Positions 49,742-58,878 of a stretch of 64,000 nucleotides of DNA are shown piece after piece; within the stretch, counting starts at the first letter, position 1; each line of letters begins with the position of its first letter. The notes below the pieces were generated by a model, which saw only the letters and a program-made list of their open reading frames with translations, did no database searches and was not told where the DNA came from. Position numbers and translations under genes: made by a program. This stretch comes from Acinetobacter silvestris (GTDB lineage Bacteria; Pseudomonadota; Gammaproteobacteria; Pseudomonadales; Moraxellaceae), in contig NZ_NEGB01000003.1 in NCBI RefSeq assembly GCF_002135235.1, forward strand, positions 186,001 to 250,000. The letters run 5' to 3'.

Positions 49742-49769
49742 AAAATAGCTTCTTTCAAGAAGCTATTTT
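49742..49769 (+). terminator. Rho-independent terminator after the GST gene
   Basis: AAAATAGCTTCTT pairs with AAGAAGCTATTTT around a very short loop, with a T-rich end. Confidence 0.85.
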
Positions 49770-49920
49770 CATTGCAGTATGGGCTTAAAATGGACAGTAT
49801 AATTGATGTCCATAATGCTCATTATTGATTGTTTAGCAATAATGTTTTGCAGTATTTTGACTTTTTCTCAAGAGTTATTCTGATTATATTGACTGTAATT
49901 CAATAATCTTTGGTTAAATC

Positions 49921-50502
49921 ATGAGTAACATCCTTATTATCAATGGCGCTAAACAATTTGCACACTCCAATGGTGAGTTAAATGATAGCTTAACTAACTT
50001 GGCTCACGATGTATTGTCTGAGCTTGGACACCAAGTACAAATAACACGCGCCGATAGTGATTATGATATTCAGCAAGAAATACAAAAATATGTATGGGCA
50101 GACACGATTATCTACCAAATGCCAGGTTGGTGGATGGGTGCTCCTTGGACTGTTAAAAAGTATATCGATGATATTTTTACAGAAGGGCATGGAACGCTTT
50201 ATGCCAGTGATGGTCGGTCTCGTACAGATGGGGCAAAAAAATATGGTTCTGGCGGTTTAATTCACGATAAAACTTATATGTTATCGCTAACGTGGAATGC
50301 ACCCATGGATGCTTTTACTGATAAAAATCAATTTTTTAATGGCATTGGTGTAGATGGTGTGTATTTACCTTTTCATAAGGCCAATCAATTTTTAGGTATG
50401 CAAAGTTTAGCGACATTCATTGTGAATGACGTCATTAAAGCCCCTGATGTTGCCTTATATGACGCTGAATATCGTAAGCACTTAATGACTGTATTTGCTT
50501 AA
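49921..50502 (+). CDS. NAD(P)H quinone oxidoreductase, MdaB-like
   Basis: A 193-residue flavodoxin-fold enzyme. MSNILIINGAKQFAHSNGELN is the phosphate-binding start (MdaB type); QMPGWWMGAPWTVKKYIDDI near residue 62 and KTYMLSLTWNAPMDAF near residue 118 are characteristic. It reduces quinones by two electrons. The next gene is a YgiN-type monooxygenase 14 bases away, the same pair as E. coli mdaB-ygiN. The two probably run a quinone-quinol cycle. Confidence 0.88.
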   Translation: MSNILIINGAKQFAHSNGELNDSLTNLAHDVLSELGHQVQITRADSDYDIQQEIQKYVWADTIIYQMPGWWMGAPWTVKKYIDDIFTEGHGTLYASDGRSRTDGAKKYGSGGLIHDKTYMLSLTWNAPMDAFTDKNQFFNGIGVDGVYLPFHKANQFLGMQSLATFIVNDVIKAPDVALYDAEYRKHLMTVFA

Positions 50503-50516
50503 TTAGGATTAAAACG

Positions 50517-50828
50517 ATGTTCACTGTTATTGCGGAAATTTTAATGCCATCGGAGCAGGACTTTAAAATAGTTTTAGCGTCGTTTAATAGGGTTATGGGT
50601 ATTGTTCGAAAAGAACAAGGTTGTCATGGCTATGAGCTTTATGTGGATAGTCAAATCGATAGTCAGATGCAAACCAAAGTTCCATATTCTATTGTGATGT
50701 ATGAAAAATGGGAAACCATTCAGCATCTAGAAGAACATATGCAAACTACACATATGTTAGCTCACAAAGAAGCAGTTAAAGATAAAGTTTTGGATATCAA
50801 GATTCGAATTTTAGAGAAGGGTATTTGA
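50517..50828 (+). CDS. ABM-domain quinol monooxygenase, YgiN-like
   Basis: A 103-residue protein of the dimeric alpha/beta barrel (antibiotic biosynthesis monooxygenase) family: VIAEILMPSEQD, GIVRKEQGCHGYELY, YEKWETIQHLEEHMQTTHM. The family member beside mdaB in E. coli oxidises menadiol. It follows the MdaB-like gene by 14 bases and is closed by a strong terminator, so the two are probably one transcript. Start and length are standard. Confidence 0.85.
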   Translation: MFTVIAEILMPSEQDFKIVLASFNRVMGIVRKEQGCHGYELYVDSQIDSQMQTKVPYSIVMYEKWETIQHLEEHMQTTHMLAHKEAVKDKVLDIKIRILEKGI

Positions 50829-50859
50829 GACGCATTTAAACTGTATTTTCAAATATTAA

Positions 50860-50893
50860 AAATAAAGCCAACATTATTGTTGGCTTTATTTTG
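50860..50893. terminator. Terminator between the quinol monooxygenase gene and thiG
   Basis: AAATAAAGCCAAC pairs with GTTGGCTTTATTT around ATTATT. It can serve both converging genes. Confidence 0.9.
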
Positions 50894-50928
50894 GCTTATT
50901 AACGTTAAATATGATTTAAATCGAATGA

Positions 50929-51714
50929 TTATTTAAAGAAATAGCCTGTTTCTGGTGAACTTGCATGTGCCGTACGTTTACGTGGCATACGACCCGCTAG
51001 ATAAGCTTCACGTCCCGCTTCAACTGCTTTTTTCATCGCAGATGCCATTAAAATTGGGTGTTTCGCAGCTGCAATGGCGGTATTCATCAGTACGCCATCA
51101 CAGCCTAGCTCCATTGCAATCGCAGCGTCACTTGCAGTACCGACACCCGCATCAACCAATATTGGAACTTTGGCATTCTCTTTAATAATAGACAGTGTAT
51201 GTGGGTTTAAAATTCCAAGACCTGAACCAATTAAGCTGCCTAAAGGCATAATGGCCACACAGCCCATGCTTTCTAATTCTTGTGCAACAATTGGATCATC
51301 TGAAGTGTAAACCATCACTTCAAAGCCATCTTCAACTAGCGTACGAGCAGCTTTTAAGGTATCTATGACATTGGGGTAAAGTGTTTTTTCATCACCGAGT
51401 ACTTCAAGTTTGACCAAGTTGTGGCCATCTAAAAGTTCACGTGCAAGCATACAAGTGCGAATGGCGCTATCTGCATCAAAACAACCTGCAGTATTAGGGA
51501 GAATGGTATATTTTTCAGGAGAAATAACCGAGAGTAAATTGGGTTGATCCGGATGTTGCCCAATATTTACACGACGAATAGCAACAGTCACAATTTCAGC
51601 AGCACTGGCTTGAATCGCTAAATCGGTTTCATTTAAATCTTTATACTTACCTGTTCCAACCAATAAACGCGATTTAAAAGTACGTGAACCAATAATAAGA
51701 GGGGTGTCTTGCAT
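50929..51714 (-). CDS. thiG: Thiazole synthase
   Basis: It builds the thiamine thiazole ring from DXP, dehydroglycine and ThiS thiocarboxylate. The 261-residue TIM barrel starts with [10 protein letters not shown], with the Schiff-base lysine expected in the [10 protein letters not shown] segment near residue 100. Phosphate contacts are in [10 protein letters not shown] and [20 protein letters not shown]. thiS lies 14 bases upstream on the same strand; the other thi genes are not here. No TPP riboswitch was recognised upstream. Confidence 0.95.
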   Translation of the reverse strand: MQDTPLIIGSRTFKSRLLVGTGKYKDLNETDLAIQASAAEIVTVAIRRVNIGQHPDQPNLLSVISPEKYTILPNTAGCFDADSAIRTCMLARELLDGHNLVKLEVLGDEKTLYPNVIDTLKAARTLVEDGFEVMVYTSDDPIVAQELESMGCVAIMPLGSLIGSGLGILNPHTLSIIKENAKVPILVDAGVGTASDAAIAMELGCDGVLMNTAIAAAKHPILMASAMKKAVEAGREAYLAGRMPRKRTAHASSPETGYFFK

Positions 51715-51728
51715 AGGAGAGCTCCGAA

Positions 51729-51932
51729 TTAGCCGCCACCGACAGCGTGAATAATTTCAATACGATCGTGTTCAGAAAGAGGTGTATTTTCGAGTTTGCT
51801 TTTGGAAATAATTATTTCATTTTTTTCCACTGCAAATCGTTTGCCATCTAAGGCCAATTGCTGAATTAATTGCAATAAATTGAGGCAAGTGGTTTCTTGC
51901 TGCTCGCCATTGAGATAGATTTGCATAGACAT
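51729..51932 (-). CDS. thiS: Sulfur carrier protein ThiS
   Basis: A 67-residue ubiquitin-like carrier ending in Gly-Gly-Gly (AVGGG), whose C-terminal Gly becomes the thiocarboxylate that gives sulfur to the thiazole ring. [14 protein letters not shown] and [11 protein letters not shown] match the family. It lies between a DUF423 gene (15 bases upstream) and thiG (14 bases downstream), so these three may be cotranscribed. Confidence 0.93.
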   Translation of the reverse strand: MSMQIYLNGEQQETTCLNLLQLIQQLALDGKRFAVEKNEIIISKSKLENTPLSEHDRIEIIHAVGGG

Positions 51933-51947
51933 TCCGTGTATGACCCA

Positions 51948-52313
51948 TTATTTTGAGTATTTAAAAGCATTCCAAGCGAGAACTAACCAGCCTAGAATCA
52001 TTAAAGTTCCACCAATAGGCGTAATGGCGCCGAATATTCGAGGAGCGCCAAGGCTCATTAAGTATAATGAACCACAAAATATAATAATGCCGAGTTGAAA
52101 TAAGCTAAAACTTATTTTAATCGGAAGTTGAGGGGCAACTTTTGCAAGGATTCCCAAGGCCAACAGTCCTAAGGCATGATAGAAAAAATATTCAGTTGCT
52201 GTATGCCACCAAGCGAGTTGTTCTGTACTGGCATAGGTTTTTAGACCATGTGCACCAAATGCGCCTAAAATAACAGCCAATGCTAAATTGAGAGCTGCGA
52301 TTGCAATCCACAT
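51948..52313 (-). CDS. DUF423 membrane protein
   Basis: A 121-residue protein with about four hydrophobic segments. The family start ALNLALAVILGAFGAHGLK supports ATG at 52313; the open frame extends to 52391 but the added residues are not typical. The function of DUF423 is unknown. It lies just upstream of thiS and may share its transcript. Confidence 0.85.
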   Translation of the reverse strand: MWIAIAALNLALAVILGAFGAHGLKTYASTEQLAWWHTATEYFFYHALGLLALGILAKVAPQLPIKISFSLFQLGIIIFCGSLYLMSLGAPRIFGAITPIGGTLMILGWLVLAWNAFKYSK

Positions 52314-52440
52314 AAGCAGGATACGCCTGAATAAATATGGGCATAACCTTAACATAGTTTTAAGGATTGAAAAAAGACCAAAACCACCCATTTTATCTAG
52401 CTAAAACAGCGGTAAAATATAAAAAAATAATATGGCATAT

Positions 52441-52478
52441 TAAAATGCTGCCTTATTAGTTAGTAATAAGGCAGCATA
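52441..52478 (-). terminator. Rho-independent terminator after rpoH
   Basis: ATGCTGCCTTATTA pairs with TAATAAGGCAGCAT around a 5-base loop, followed on the minus strand by a T-rich stretch. It lies about 30 bases beyond the rpoH stop. Confidence 0.88.
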
Positions 52479-52506
52479 TTTTAAATAGTTAACGAGGTGT
52501 TATTAA

Positions 52507-53376
52507 CTAGTTGGAGGACATTGCGACTTTAATTTTTTCCATCGCATTTTTTTCTAACTGGCGAATACGCTCAGCAGAAACATTATATTCAGCTGCAAGT
52601 TCATGTAAGGTAGATTTATCATCATCTAACCAACGACGTTGCAAGATATTGCGAGAGCGATCATCGAGTTGATCCATTGCTTCGTGAAGTGCAGAAGTAC
52701 TTTGTTGTTCGTAATCCTCCTCTTCAACTAATCGAGCTGGATCATAACGAGTATCTTCTAGATACAGTGCAGGTGCAACATGGGTTGAACCTTCATCGTC
52801 ATCATCACCTTGAGCTTCAAAAGCAGCATCATATGCTGTTAAACGACCCTCCATTTCCAAGACTTGTTCTGCGGTCACATTCAGGTCATTCGCAATGGAT
52901 TGGGCTTCTGCTAGTGTAAGTTTCTTACTTGATTTCTTTAAGCTACGTAAATTAAAGAATAATTTACGTTGTGCTTTGGTGGTCGCAATTTTCACAATAC
53001 GCCAGTTACGGATCACATATTCATGAATTTCGGCTTTAATCCAATGCACAGCAAAAGACACCAATCTAACCCCCATGTTGGGATCAAATCGTTTAACGGC
53101 TTTCATTAAGCCGAGGTTGCCTTCCTGAATCAGGTCACCTTGAGGTAGGCCATAACCTGCATAACTGCGCGCAATATGGACTACAAAACGTAAATGAGAC
53201 ATCACTAACATTTTTGCAGCATCTAAATCTTGATCATAATAATAACGATCAGCCAACTCTTTTTCTTGTTCAGCTGTCAAAATAGGAATCTGATTTACGG
53301 TGCTAATATACGCCCCAAGATTTACGCCTGGCGCAGATAAGGACAGGGGCATCAATTGCTTGCTGCTGTCACTCAT
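52507..53376 (-). CDS. rpoH: RNA polymerase sigma-32 factor
   Basis: The heat-shock sigma factor. The 289-residue protein has region 2 with [20 protein letters not shown] and [20 protein letters not shown], the RpoH box QRKLFFNLR, and region 4 with [20 protein letters not shown]. It recognises promoters such as the one seen before clpB at 33377. Region 4 is slightly longer than in E. coli. A terminator follows. Confidence 0.97.
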   Translation of the reverse strand: MSDSSKQLMPLSLSAPGVNLGAYISTVNQIPILTAEQEKELADRYYYDQDLDAAKMLVMSHLRFVVHIARSYAGYGLPQGDLIQEGNLGLMKAVKRFDPNMGVRLVSFAVHWIKAEIHEYVIRNWRIVKIATTKAQRKLFFNLRSLKKSSKKLTLAEAQSIANDLNVTAEQVLEMEGRLTAYDAAFEAQGDDDDEGSTHVAPALYLEDTRYDPARLVEEEDYEQQSTSALHEAMDQLDDRSRNILQRRWLDDDKSTLHELAAEYNVSAERIRQLEKNAMEKIKVAMSSN

Positions 53377-53512
53377 GAGTTCTCCTTATCGGAATTTCGT
53401 TGTATGAGCAATGTATTCATCTTAATTCGAATAACATCCATAAGTAAGGAAATTTGGGTATAGAAATGTAATTTTTTATACAAAGATGCAATCAAAAAAT
53501 CAATTAAAATAA

Positions 53513-53737
53513 TTAAGATTCAATTAAGTAATGAAATTCAAGTTCAGATACTTTAATGAATTGACACTTAATTTGATGCATTTGACAGTATCGCAATAAG
53601 TCTATTTCACTATGAGGATCTGATGCTTTTAATATAAAGGCCTGATGAGGCTGTGCCTTTTTTAATTCACGTTTTAACATTAATAATGGCATAGGGCAGG
53701 GTTTCCCCATCGCATCAATACAAATTGGTTTAGTCAT
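53513..53737 (-). CDS. TusA-family sulfur-transfer protein
   Basis: A 74-residue protein with the TusA/SirA core DAMGKPCPMPLLMLKRELK, including the active Cys in CPMP near residue 14. It carries persulfide sulfur, for tRNA thiolation or other uses. TusA proteins act with TusBCD and MnmA, not present here. It is a single gene on the minus strand. Confidence 0.88.
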   Translation of the reverse strand: MTKPICIDAMGKPCPMPLLMLKRELKKAQPHQAFILKASDPHSEIDLLRYCQMHQIKCQFIKVSELEFHYLIES

Positions 53738-54126
53738 TTCCTATTTATGGTTTAGGATAATTGAGGAAGCCTATCTTATCAAACTTAGTTTATTGTTCCA
53801 AAAAGATTTTATAAAATAATTGCAGCAAAAATGCTTGAATTTTTATAGCAATAAAACTGCGTAATTTATATTCACACTTTTATCGCTAATTATCTAAAAA
53901 AATTCTATTAATTGTCATAAACCCATGTTAAGCTCTTTGCGTAATTAGGATTCACAGCAAAAGTTTTTTGTTTAGAATACTGATTATTAATGGATGTAAC
54001 CGGGATTTTGTTAATAGTTTTATAGAATGATTACAAACTTTGAAATACAAAAATATTTTAAACTTTGTTTGCTCTGCTGTTTGCAACACCGGGTGGTCCT
54101 TTTTTCATCATACTGAGGATTAACTT
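53738..54126. other. Long region upstream of the cold-shock gene
   Basis: About 390 bases between the TusA-like and cold-shock genes. Cold-shock genes often have a long structured 5' leader, and one is possible here. No defined element was recognised. Confidence 0.45.
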
Positions 54127-54339
54127 ATGACAGCTCGCGAACAAGGCGTTGTTAAATGGTTCAACGATACTAAAGGTTTTGGCTTTATTCAACGTAGTGG
54201 TGGAGATGATGTATTTGTTCATTTCCGCGCAATTCAAGGTGATGGTCACCGTTCACTTCGTGACGGCCAACGCGTTGAATTCAGTGTTGTTCAAGGTCAA
54301 AAAGGTTTTCAAGCTGAAGAAGTTCAGCCTTTAGACTAA
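54127..54339 (+). CDS. Cold-shock-domain protein
   Basis: A 70-residue single-stranded nucleic-acid binder with RNP1 (KGFGFI) and RNP2 (VFVHF) motifs in the core [20 protein letters not shown]. CspA-type proteins act as RNA chaperones in cold or in normal growth. The length and core are standard. GAGGAT precedes the ATG. A strong terminator follows 29 bases after the stop. Confidence 0.95.
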   Translation: MTAREQGVVKWFNDTKGFGFIQRSGGDDVFVHFRAIQGDGHRSLRDGQRVEFSVVQGQKGFQAEEVQPLD

Positions 54340-54367
54340 TATTTGGTTTTCGAACTGAATAAAGGAG

Positions 54368-54397
54368 CGCCCTAATATATATTAGGGCGTTTCGTTT
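54368..54397 (+). terminator. Rho-independent terminator after the cold-shock gene
   Basis: CGCCCTAAT pairs with ATTAGGGCG around ATAT, followed by a T-rich stretch. Confidence 0.9.
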
Positions 54398-54742
54398 TTA
54401 ACAATATGATAAACCACAGAATAAAACTTATAAGCTGTTCCAAGCTAGGACTTCTATTCACGTTATCACTTATAATCATAATAAATAGCAATATTGATTT
54501 TTCATGCGGCTAAGCAAGCTCTGTGGATTAAATAATGATAAAAAAATCAATTAGGGCTATAATCAAGATCATCATAAATTTAAGTTATAAGTCAAGATGT
54601 TAGAGTTTTGATCTGATTGAGTTCTTTGTTAATTTAAACTTATGATTTTATTTGATTTTTATATTCATAATATCACAATATTTTATTGGGTATTTTGTTT
54701 ATAATAAGCACGTTTTTTATTATTAAGTTAGAGCACGCATTT
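54398..54742. other. Intergenic region before the DEAD-box gene
   Basis: About 345 very A/T-rich bases. No gene or palindrome is recognised. It must hold the helicase promoter. Confidence 0.4.
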
Positions 54743-55894
54743 ATGGCATCTGGTTTCCAAAGCTTGAATTTACATCCGCAATTAAGTCAAGCGATTGATG
54801 CTTTAGGGTTTACAGAGATGACCCCAATTCAGCAAAAAGTTTTAAAATATACTTTGGCTGGTCATGATGCAATTGGTCGTGCGCAAACAGGTACAGGCAA
54901 AACGGCTGCATTTTTAATTAGTATTATTAATGACTTACTCAACAATCCAATTAAAGAGCAGAGATTTCGTGGTGAGCCGCGTGCGCTAATTCTAGCACCG
55001 ACACGTGAACTTGCGATTCAAATTGAAAATGATGCCAAAGACTTAACTAAATTTTCCAATCTTAATGTGGTGGCTTTGGTTGGTGGTGTGGATTTCGATA
55101 AGCAGCGAAAGCAACTTGATAAGGGTTTTGTTGATATTTTGGTGGCCACACCAGGACGCTTAATTGATTTTACTGAGCAGAAAGAAGTTTGGTTAGATCA
55201 AATTGAATTTTTAGTGATTGATGAGGCCGATCGTTTACTGGATATGGGTTTTATCCCATCTGTAAAACGGATTGTGCGTTATTCACCTCGTAAAGAACAA
55301 CGTCAAACGCTGATGTTCTCTGCAACCTTTAGTTATGATGTGTTGAATTTGGCACAGCAATGGTTATGCGAGCCTGTAACGGTTGAAATTGAGCCTGAAA
55401 AGAAAACCAATGCTGATGTTGAGCAACGGGTTTATATGGTTGCAAAGCAAGATAAATATAAGCTTTTACAAGAGATCTTGCGTGATGAGCCGATTGAAAA
55501 AGTTATGATCTTTGCCAATCGTCGTGACCAAGTGCGTAAGCTGTATGATCATTTGAAAAGAGATGGTTATAAGGTGGTCATGTTGTCGGGTGAAATTTCA
55601 CAAGATAAGCGTTTGAAAATGCTAGATCAATTTAAAAATGGTCAACATAACATCATGATTGCTACGGATGTCGCAGGCCGCGGTATCCATGTTGATGGTG
55701 TTTCACATGTGATTAATTTTACTTTACCTGAGCAGTCTGACGATTATGTTCATCGTATCGGGCGTACTGGTCGAGCTGGTTCACAAGGTGTAAGTATTAG
55801 TTTCTTATCTGAAGATGATGCTTTTTACCTGCCTGAAATTGAAAAAGCGATTGGACAAAAATTACCATTGACACGCATGGAAGGTTATTGTTAA
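54743..55894 (+). CDS. DEAD-box RNA helicase (RhlB-like)
   Basis: A 383-residue ATP-dependent RNA helicase. Motifs in order: Q motif (MTPIQQK), [42 protein letters not shown], then [19 protein letters not shown] and [10 protein letters not shown]. The start at 54743 ([10 protein letters not shown]) is preferred to the 19 residues earlier at 54686, which are hydrophobic and unlike the family. RhlB is the closest in length, but a different DEAD-box member is possible. It has no C-terminal extension. A long terminator follows. Confidence 0.93.
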   Translation: MASGFQSLNLHPQLSQAIDALGFTEMTPIQQKVLKYTLAGHDAIGRAQTGTGKTAAFLISIINDLLNNPIKEQRFRGEPRALILAPTRELAIQIENDAKDLTKFSNLNVVALVGGVDFDKQRKQLDKGFVDILVATPGRLIDFTEQKEVWLDQIEFLVIDEADRLLDMGFIPSVKRIVRYSPRKEQRQTLMFSATFSYDVLNLAQQWLCEPVTVEIEPEKKTNADVEQRVYMVAKQDKYKLLQEILRDEPIEKVMIFANRRDQVRKLYDHLKRDGYKVVMLSGEISQDKRLKMLDQFKNGQHNIMIATDVAGRGIHVDGVSHVINFTLPEQSDDYVHRIGRTGRAGSQGVSISFLSEDDAFYLPEIEKAIGQKLPLTRMEGYC

Positions 55895-55901
55895 TTCCTT
55901 T

Positions 55902-55948
55902 TGCTGATAAAAAACACCCTCTTTTACAGAGGGTATTTTTTATCAGCA
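55902..55948. terminator. Long bidirectional terminator between the helicase and lipoprotein genes
   Basis: TGCTGATAAAAAACACCCTC (20 bases) pairs with the segment 55929-55948 around TTTTACA, with one mismatch. It can serve both converging genes. Confidence 0.88.
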
Positions 55949-55959
55949 TTACAATTATA

Positions 55960-56343
55960 TTAACTTGCAGTCTTACAACTAAACGTCAATGTGGTTTGAT
56001 AGTCGGTATCTTTTTCAATTGCTGTACTTTTGCCAAGTACAGAACCTAAAATATTGGCTGCAGCTGTAATTAATTGTCCAGTCTGTTCGTCGACAACGCC
56101 TTTTAATGCACCGCTATATTCAGTCTTCTCATTAATGAGTATCGGGGCAGCTTTTTTACCACAAGCATTATTTGCTGCGGCAATGGCATTGTTTTTGGCA
56201 ATAATCTGACTTTTCCCTAGGCCGGTGACTTCGTATTGATTATTGTCTTTTTGAATTGCTAAACTTTGCTTAGGTGTTGTAGCACATGCTGTTAAGCTGA
56301 GAGCTGTTATCACGGTAAAGCTGATTGCTAAGATATTTTTCAT
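55960..56343 (-). CDS. Small lipoprotein of unknown function
   Basis: A 127-residue lipoprotein with a signal peptide and lipobox LTAC (Cys near residue 20). The mature part has Ala-rich helical stretches (IIAKNNAIAAANNACGKKAA), two more cysteines (ACGKK and the C-terminal SCKTAS) and a strand-like end (DYQTTLTFSC). No named family is recognised. It converges with the helicase gene across a shared terminator. Confidence 0.8.
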   Translation of the reverse strand: MKNILAISFTVITALSLTACATTPKQSLAIQKDNNQYEVTGLGKSQIIAKNNAIAAANNACGKKAAPILINEKTEYSGALKGVVDEQTGQLITAAANILGSVLGKSTAIEKDTDYQTTLTFSCKTAS

Positions 56344-56555
56344 TACTAATCCCCAAAATAAATTAAATACGATTCATGCTATTGCAACATAGCATGATGT
56401 AAAAGTTGAGGGAAAGTTGTATAGAAATTGAAGCAATTTTCTATATTGCTGTGATTTTAAAGTATTTCACTGGTGCAAAGCCCAGTCCATATGAGGCATT
56501 TTTTTAAGATTATGCTAAGCTTGCTCAATATCGGTTTCTAATAGATTAAAAGTCC

Positions 56556-57140
56556 ATGATAGATTCAACATTGCAAGTTGTTCATGACAATATTCATCAG
56601 CGTCAATCGATTGGACATTTGGTTGAGCCTGCACCTAATGTAGAACAGTTAGAGTTGGCTTTTCAAGCCGCACTGACTGCACCTGATCATCATCGTTTAA
56701 AGCCTACACATTTTATTGTGGTTTCAGGTGAGCAGCGTGCTGCATTTGGTGAATTGTTGGCGCAAGCAGTTGCTGATTTAAATGAAATGGATTCAGTACA
56801 AATAGAGCGTGTTAAGCAGCATCCATTTCGTGCACCCTTATTGGTTTTGGCGGTGACTCGATTTCAAGACCATCCGAAAGTTCCCTATTTTGAACAAACT
56901 TTGAGTTCGGGGGCAGCGATTCAAAACTTTTTATTATCTCTACAAGCACAGGGTTTTTCGACCATGTGGCGTAGTGGTGCTGTTGTAGAATCTGGGTTTT
57001 TAAAAAAAGCTTTAGGATTAAATCAACATGATTTAATTGCAGGTATTATCTATGTGGGGACTGCAGTTAAAGCGATTGCCCCTCGTGCTGTAATAGATAC
57101 TCAAGCCTATGTCAGTGTTTGGCAAAGTGATTCATTGTAA
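56556..57140 (+). CDS. Nitroreductase-family flavoprotein, YdjA-like
   Basis: A 194-residue FMN-dependent oxidoreductase of the short nitroreductase type (HQRQSIGHLVEPAP, APDHHRLKPTHFIVVSGEQR, SSGAAIQNFLLSLQAQGFST). The FMN-phosphate contacts around RQSI and the GIIYVGTAVK segment are visible. E. coli YdjA is the nearest resemblance; the physiological substrate is unknown. It is 47 bases before gpsA on the same strand. Confidence 0.85.
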   Translation: MIDSTLQVVHDNIHQRQSIGHLVEPAPNVEQLELAFQAALTAPDHHRLKPTHFIVVSGEQRAAFGELLAQAVADLNEMDSVQIERVKQHPFRAPLLVLAVTRFQDHPKVPYFEQTLSSGAAIQNFLLSLQAQGFSTMWRSGAVVESGFLKKALGLNQHDLIAGIIYVGTAVKAIAPRAVIDTQAYVSVWQSDSL

Positions 57141-57187
57141 AGTTGTATTGAATTAAAAAGTAAATTAAGTGATTTGGGATAAAAATA

Positions 57188-58261
57188 ATGTCGGAATTGA
57201 AATTTACAGATCTGATAGCGCCTGTAGTTGTTGATCAAAAAACGGCTTTACGTGTGACCATATTAGGTGGGGGAAGTTTCGGGACAGCTATGGCGAATAC
57301 AGCTGCTCGGAATGGTTGTGATACGATCATTTGGATTCGGGATGAATTGATTGCAGCGGAGATTAATACAACACATATCAATCAGCGTTATTTGCCTGAT
57401 TACACGCTCGAAACTTCTTTACGTGCAGAATCAAACCTAGAAAAAGCGGTAAGTGATCGAGATATTATTCTTGTAGCAATTCCAAGCCATTCATTTCGAG
57501 ATGTATTGCGTCAGATTAAACCTTTTATTAGTGCTCAAGCTATTGTTTCACTCACTAAGGGGGTTGAAGCAAAAACCTTTAGCTTTATGAGCGATATTAT
57601 TCGTGAAGAATTGCCTGAGGTCTCTTATGGTGTGCTTTCTGGGCCAAATCTTGCGAAAGAAATTATGGCGGGAATGCCAGCAGGTACGGTGATTGCCAGT
57701 AATTCAGAATTGGTTCGCTATGCCGTGCAACAGGCTTTACATAGTGCATTATTCCGCGTATTTGGCAGTGATGATGTGCATGGTGTTGAGCTAGGTGGAG
57801 CATTAAAAAATATTTATGCTGTAGCTATGGGGATGGCGGCCGCTTATAAAGTGGGTGAAAATACCAAGAGTATGATTTTAACGCGTGCCTTAGCTGAAAT
57901 GAGTCGTTTTGCAGTCAAGTTAGGGGCAAATCCGTTAACATTCTTGGGTTTATCAGGTGTGGGGGATTTATTCGCTACTTGTAATAGCCCACTGAGTCGA
58001 AATTATCAAATAGGTTTTGCTTTAGGTTCTGGAAAAACGTTAGAGCAGGCGACTAAAGAACTCGGTCAGACTGCTGAGGGGATTAACACTATTGTACAAG
58101 TGAATGCGCGAGCGAAAGAGTTGGATGTTTATATGCCAATTACTGCAGCATTATACGAAGTGATTTTTGAAGGTGCACCCGCATTAAATATTGCAGTATC
58201 ACTGATGAAAAATGGGCATCGCAGTGATGTGGAATTTGTGCTTCCACATAACGAAGTCTGA
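57188..58261 (+). CDS. gpsA: NAD(P)-dependent glycerol-3-phosphate dehydrogenase
   Basis: It reduces dihydroxyacetone phosphate to sn-glycerol-3-phosphate for phospholipids. The 357-residue protein has the nucleotide motif GGGSFGTAMANTAARNG near residue 28, SLTKGVEAKTFSFMSD, SGPNLAKEIMAGMPAGT, and the catalytic region GALKNIYAVAMGMA with Lys, then LSGVGDLFATCNSPLSRNY. It is slightly longer than E. coli GpsA because of an N-terminal extension of about 20 residues. Confidence 0.96.
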   Translation: MSELKFTDLIAPVVVDQKTALRVTILGGGSFGTAMANTAARNGCDTIIWIRDELIAAEINTTHINQRYLPDYTLETSLRAESNLEKAVSDRDIILVAIPSHSFRDVLRQIKPFISAQAIVSLTKGVEAKTFSFMSDIIREELPEVSYGVLSGPNLAKEIMAGMPAGTVIASNSELVRYAVQQALHSALFRVFGSDDVHGVELGGALKNIYAVAMGMAAAYKVGENTKSMILTRALAEMSRFAVKLGANPLTFLGLSGVGDLFATCNSPLSRNYQIGFALGSGKTLEQATKELGQTAEGINTIVQVNARAKELDVYMPITAALYEVIFEGAPALNIAVSLMKNGHRSDVEFVLPHNEV

Positions 58262-58383
58262 TGATGATTCATAAAAGTGGTGCTAAAGGTAAAATTTTCA
58301 CCAGGTTATCAAAAAAGAGATCATTTGATCGAAATGTCATAAATTTTGGATATACTGGGTTTTAAGCAGAAAAGGGATTGTAG

Positions 58384-58839
58384 ATGCAACTGACTTTAGT
58401 TCGACATGGAGAAGCTGTTCCTCCTGTGAATGGTAATGATGATAAACGACCTTTAACACAACGAGGTCATTTACAGGCAGCACAAACCGCGACGTTTTTA
58501 AATGACCAAGATACGCCTGATATTTTTGTGGTGAGTCCGTTGTTGCGGGCACAAGAAACTTTGGCGCATATTCAGATATATTTTAACGATGTGCCTGTTT
58601 TAATTTGTGATAATATCAAGCCAGATGATGATGCGAAAGCTGCGATAGAGTGGCTGTCACAACTTCCATTTGAGAGAATTGTGGTGGTGTGTCATATGAA
58701 TGTGGTTGCACATATTGCAGAGCAACTAACGCATGATCATTTCAATCCTTTTGCTTTAGCAGAAGCTCGAATTTATGAGCAGACAGTTATTGCCAATGGT
58801 TTATCAACACAACGTAAAGCCTTTGTTCCGACAGTATAG
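58384..58839 (+). CDS. sixA: Phosphohistidine phosphatase SixA
   Basis: A 151-residue histidine phosphatase starting MQLTLVRHGEA, with the catalytic RHG near residue 8 and the second His in VVVCHMNVVAHIAEQL near residue 101. SixA removes phosphate from His-phosphorylated proteins. It lies between gpsA and gspL. A well-placed start codon follows a purine-rich stretch. Confidence 0.92.
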   Translation: MQLTLVRHGEAVPPVNGNDDKRPLTQRGHLQAAQTATFLNDQDTPDIFVVSPLLRAQETLAHIQIYFNDVPVLICDNIKPDDDAKAAIEWLSQLPFERIVVVCHMNVVAHIAEQLTHDHFNPFALAEARIYEQTVIANGLSTQRKAFVPTV

Positions 58840-58878
58840 AATTTTATATAAAATTAATTAAACGGCAGAAAACGATAA

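Noticed and set aside
51933..52313. A TPP riboswitch before thiS
   Set aside because: The gene in front is DUF423 with only 15 bases between, and no TPP-aptamer core was seen upstream of it.
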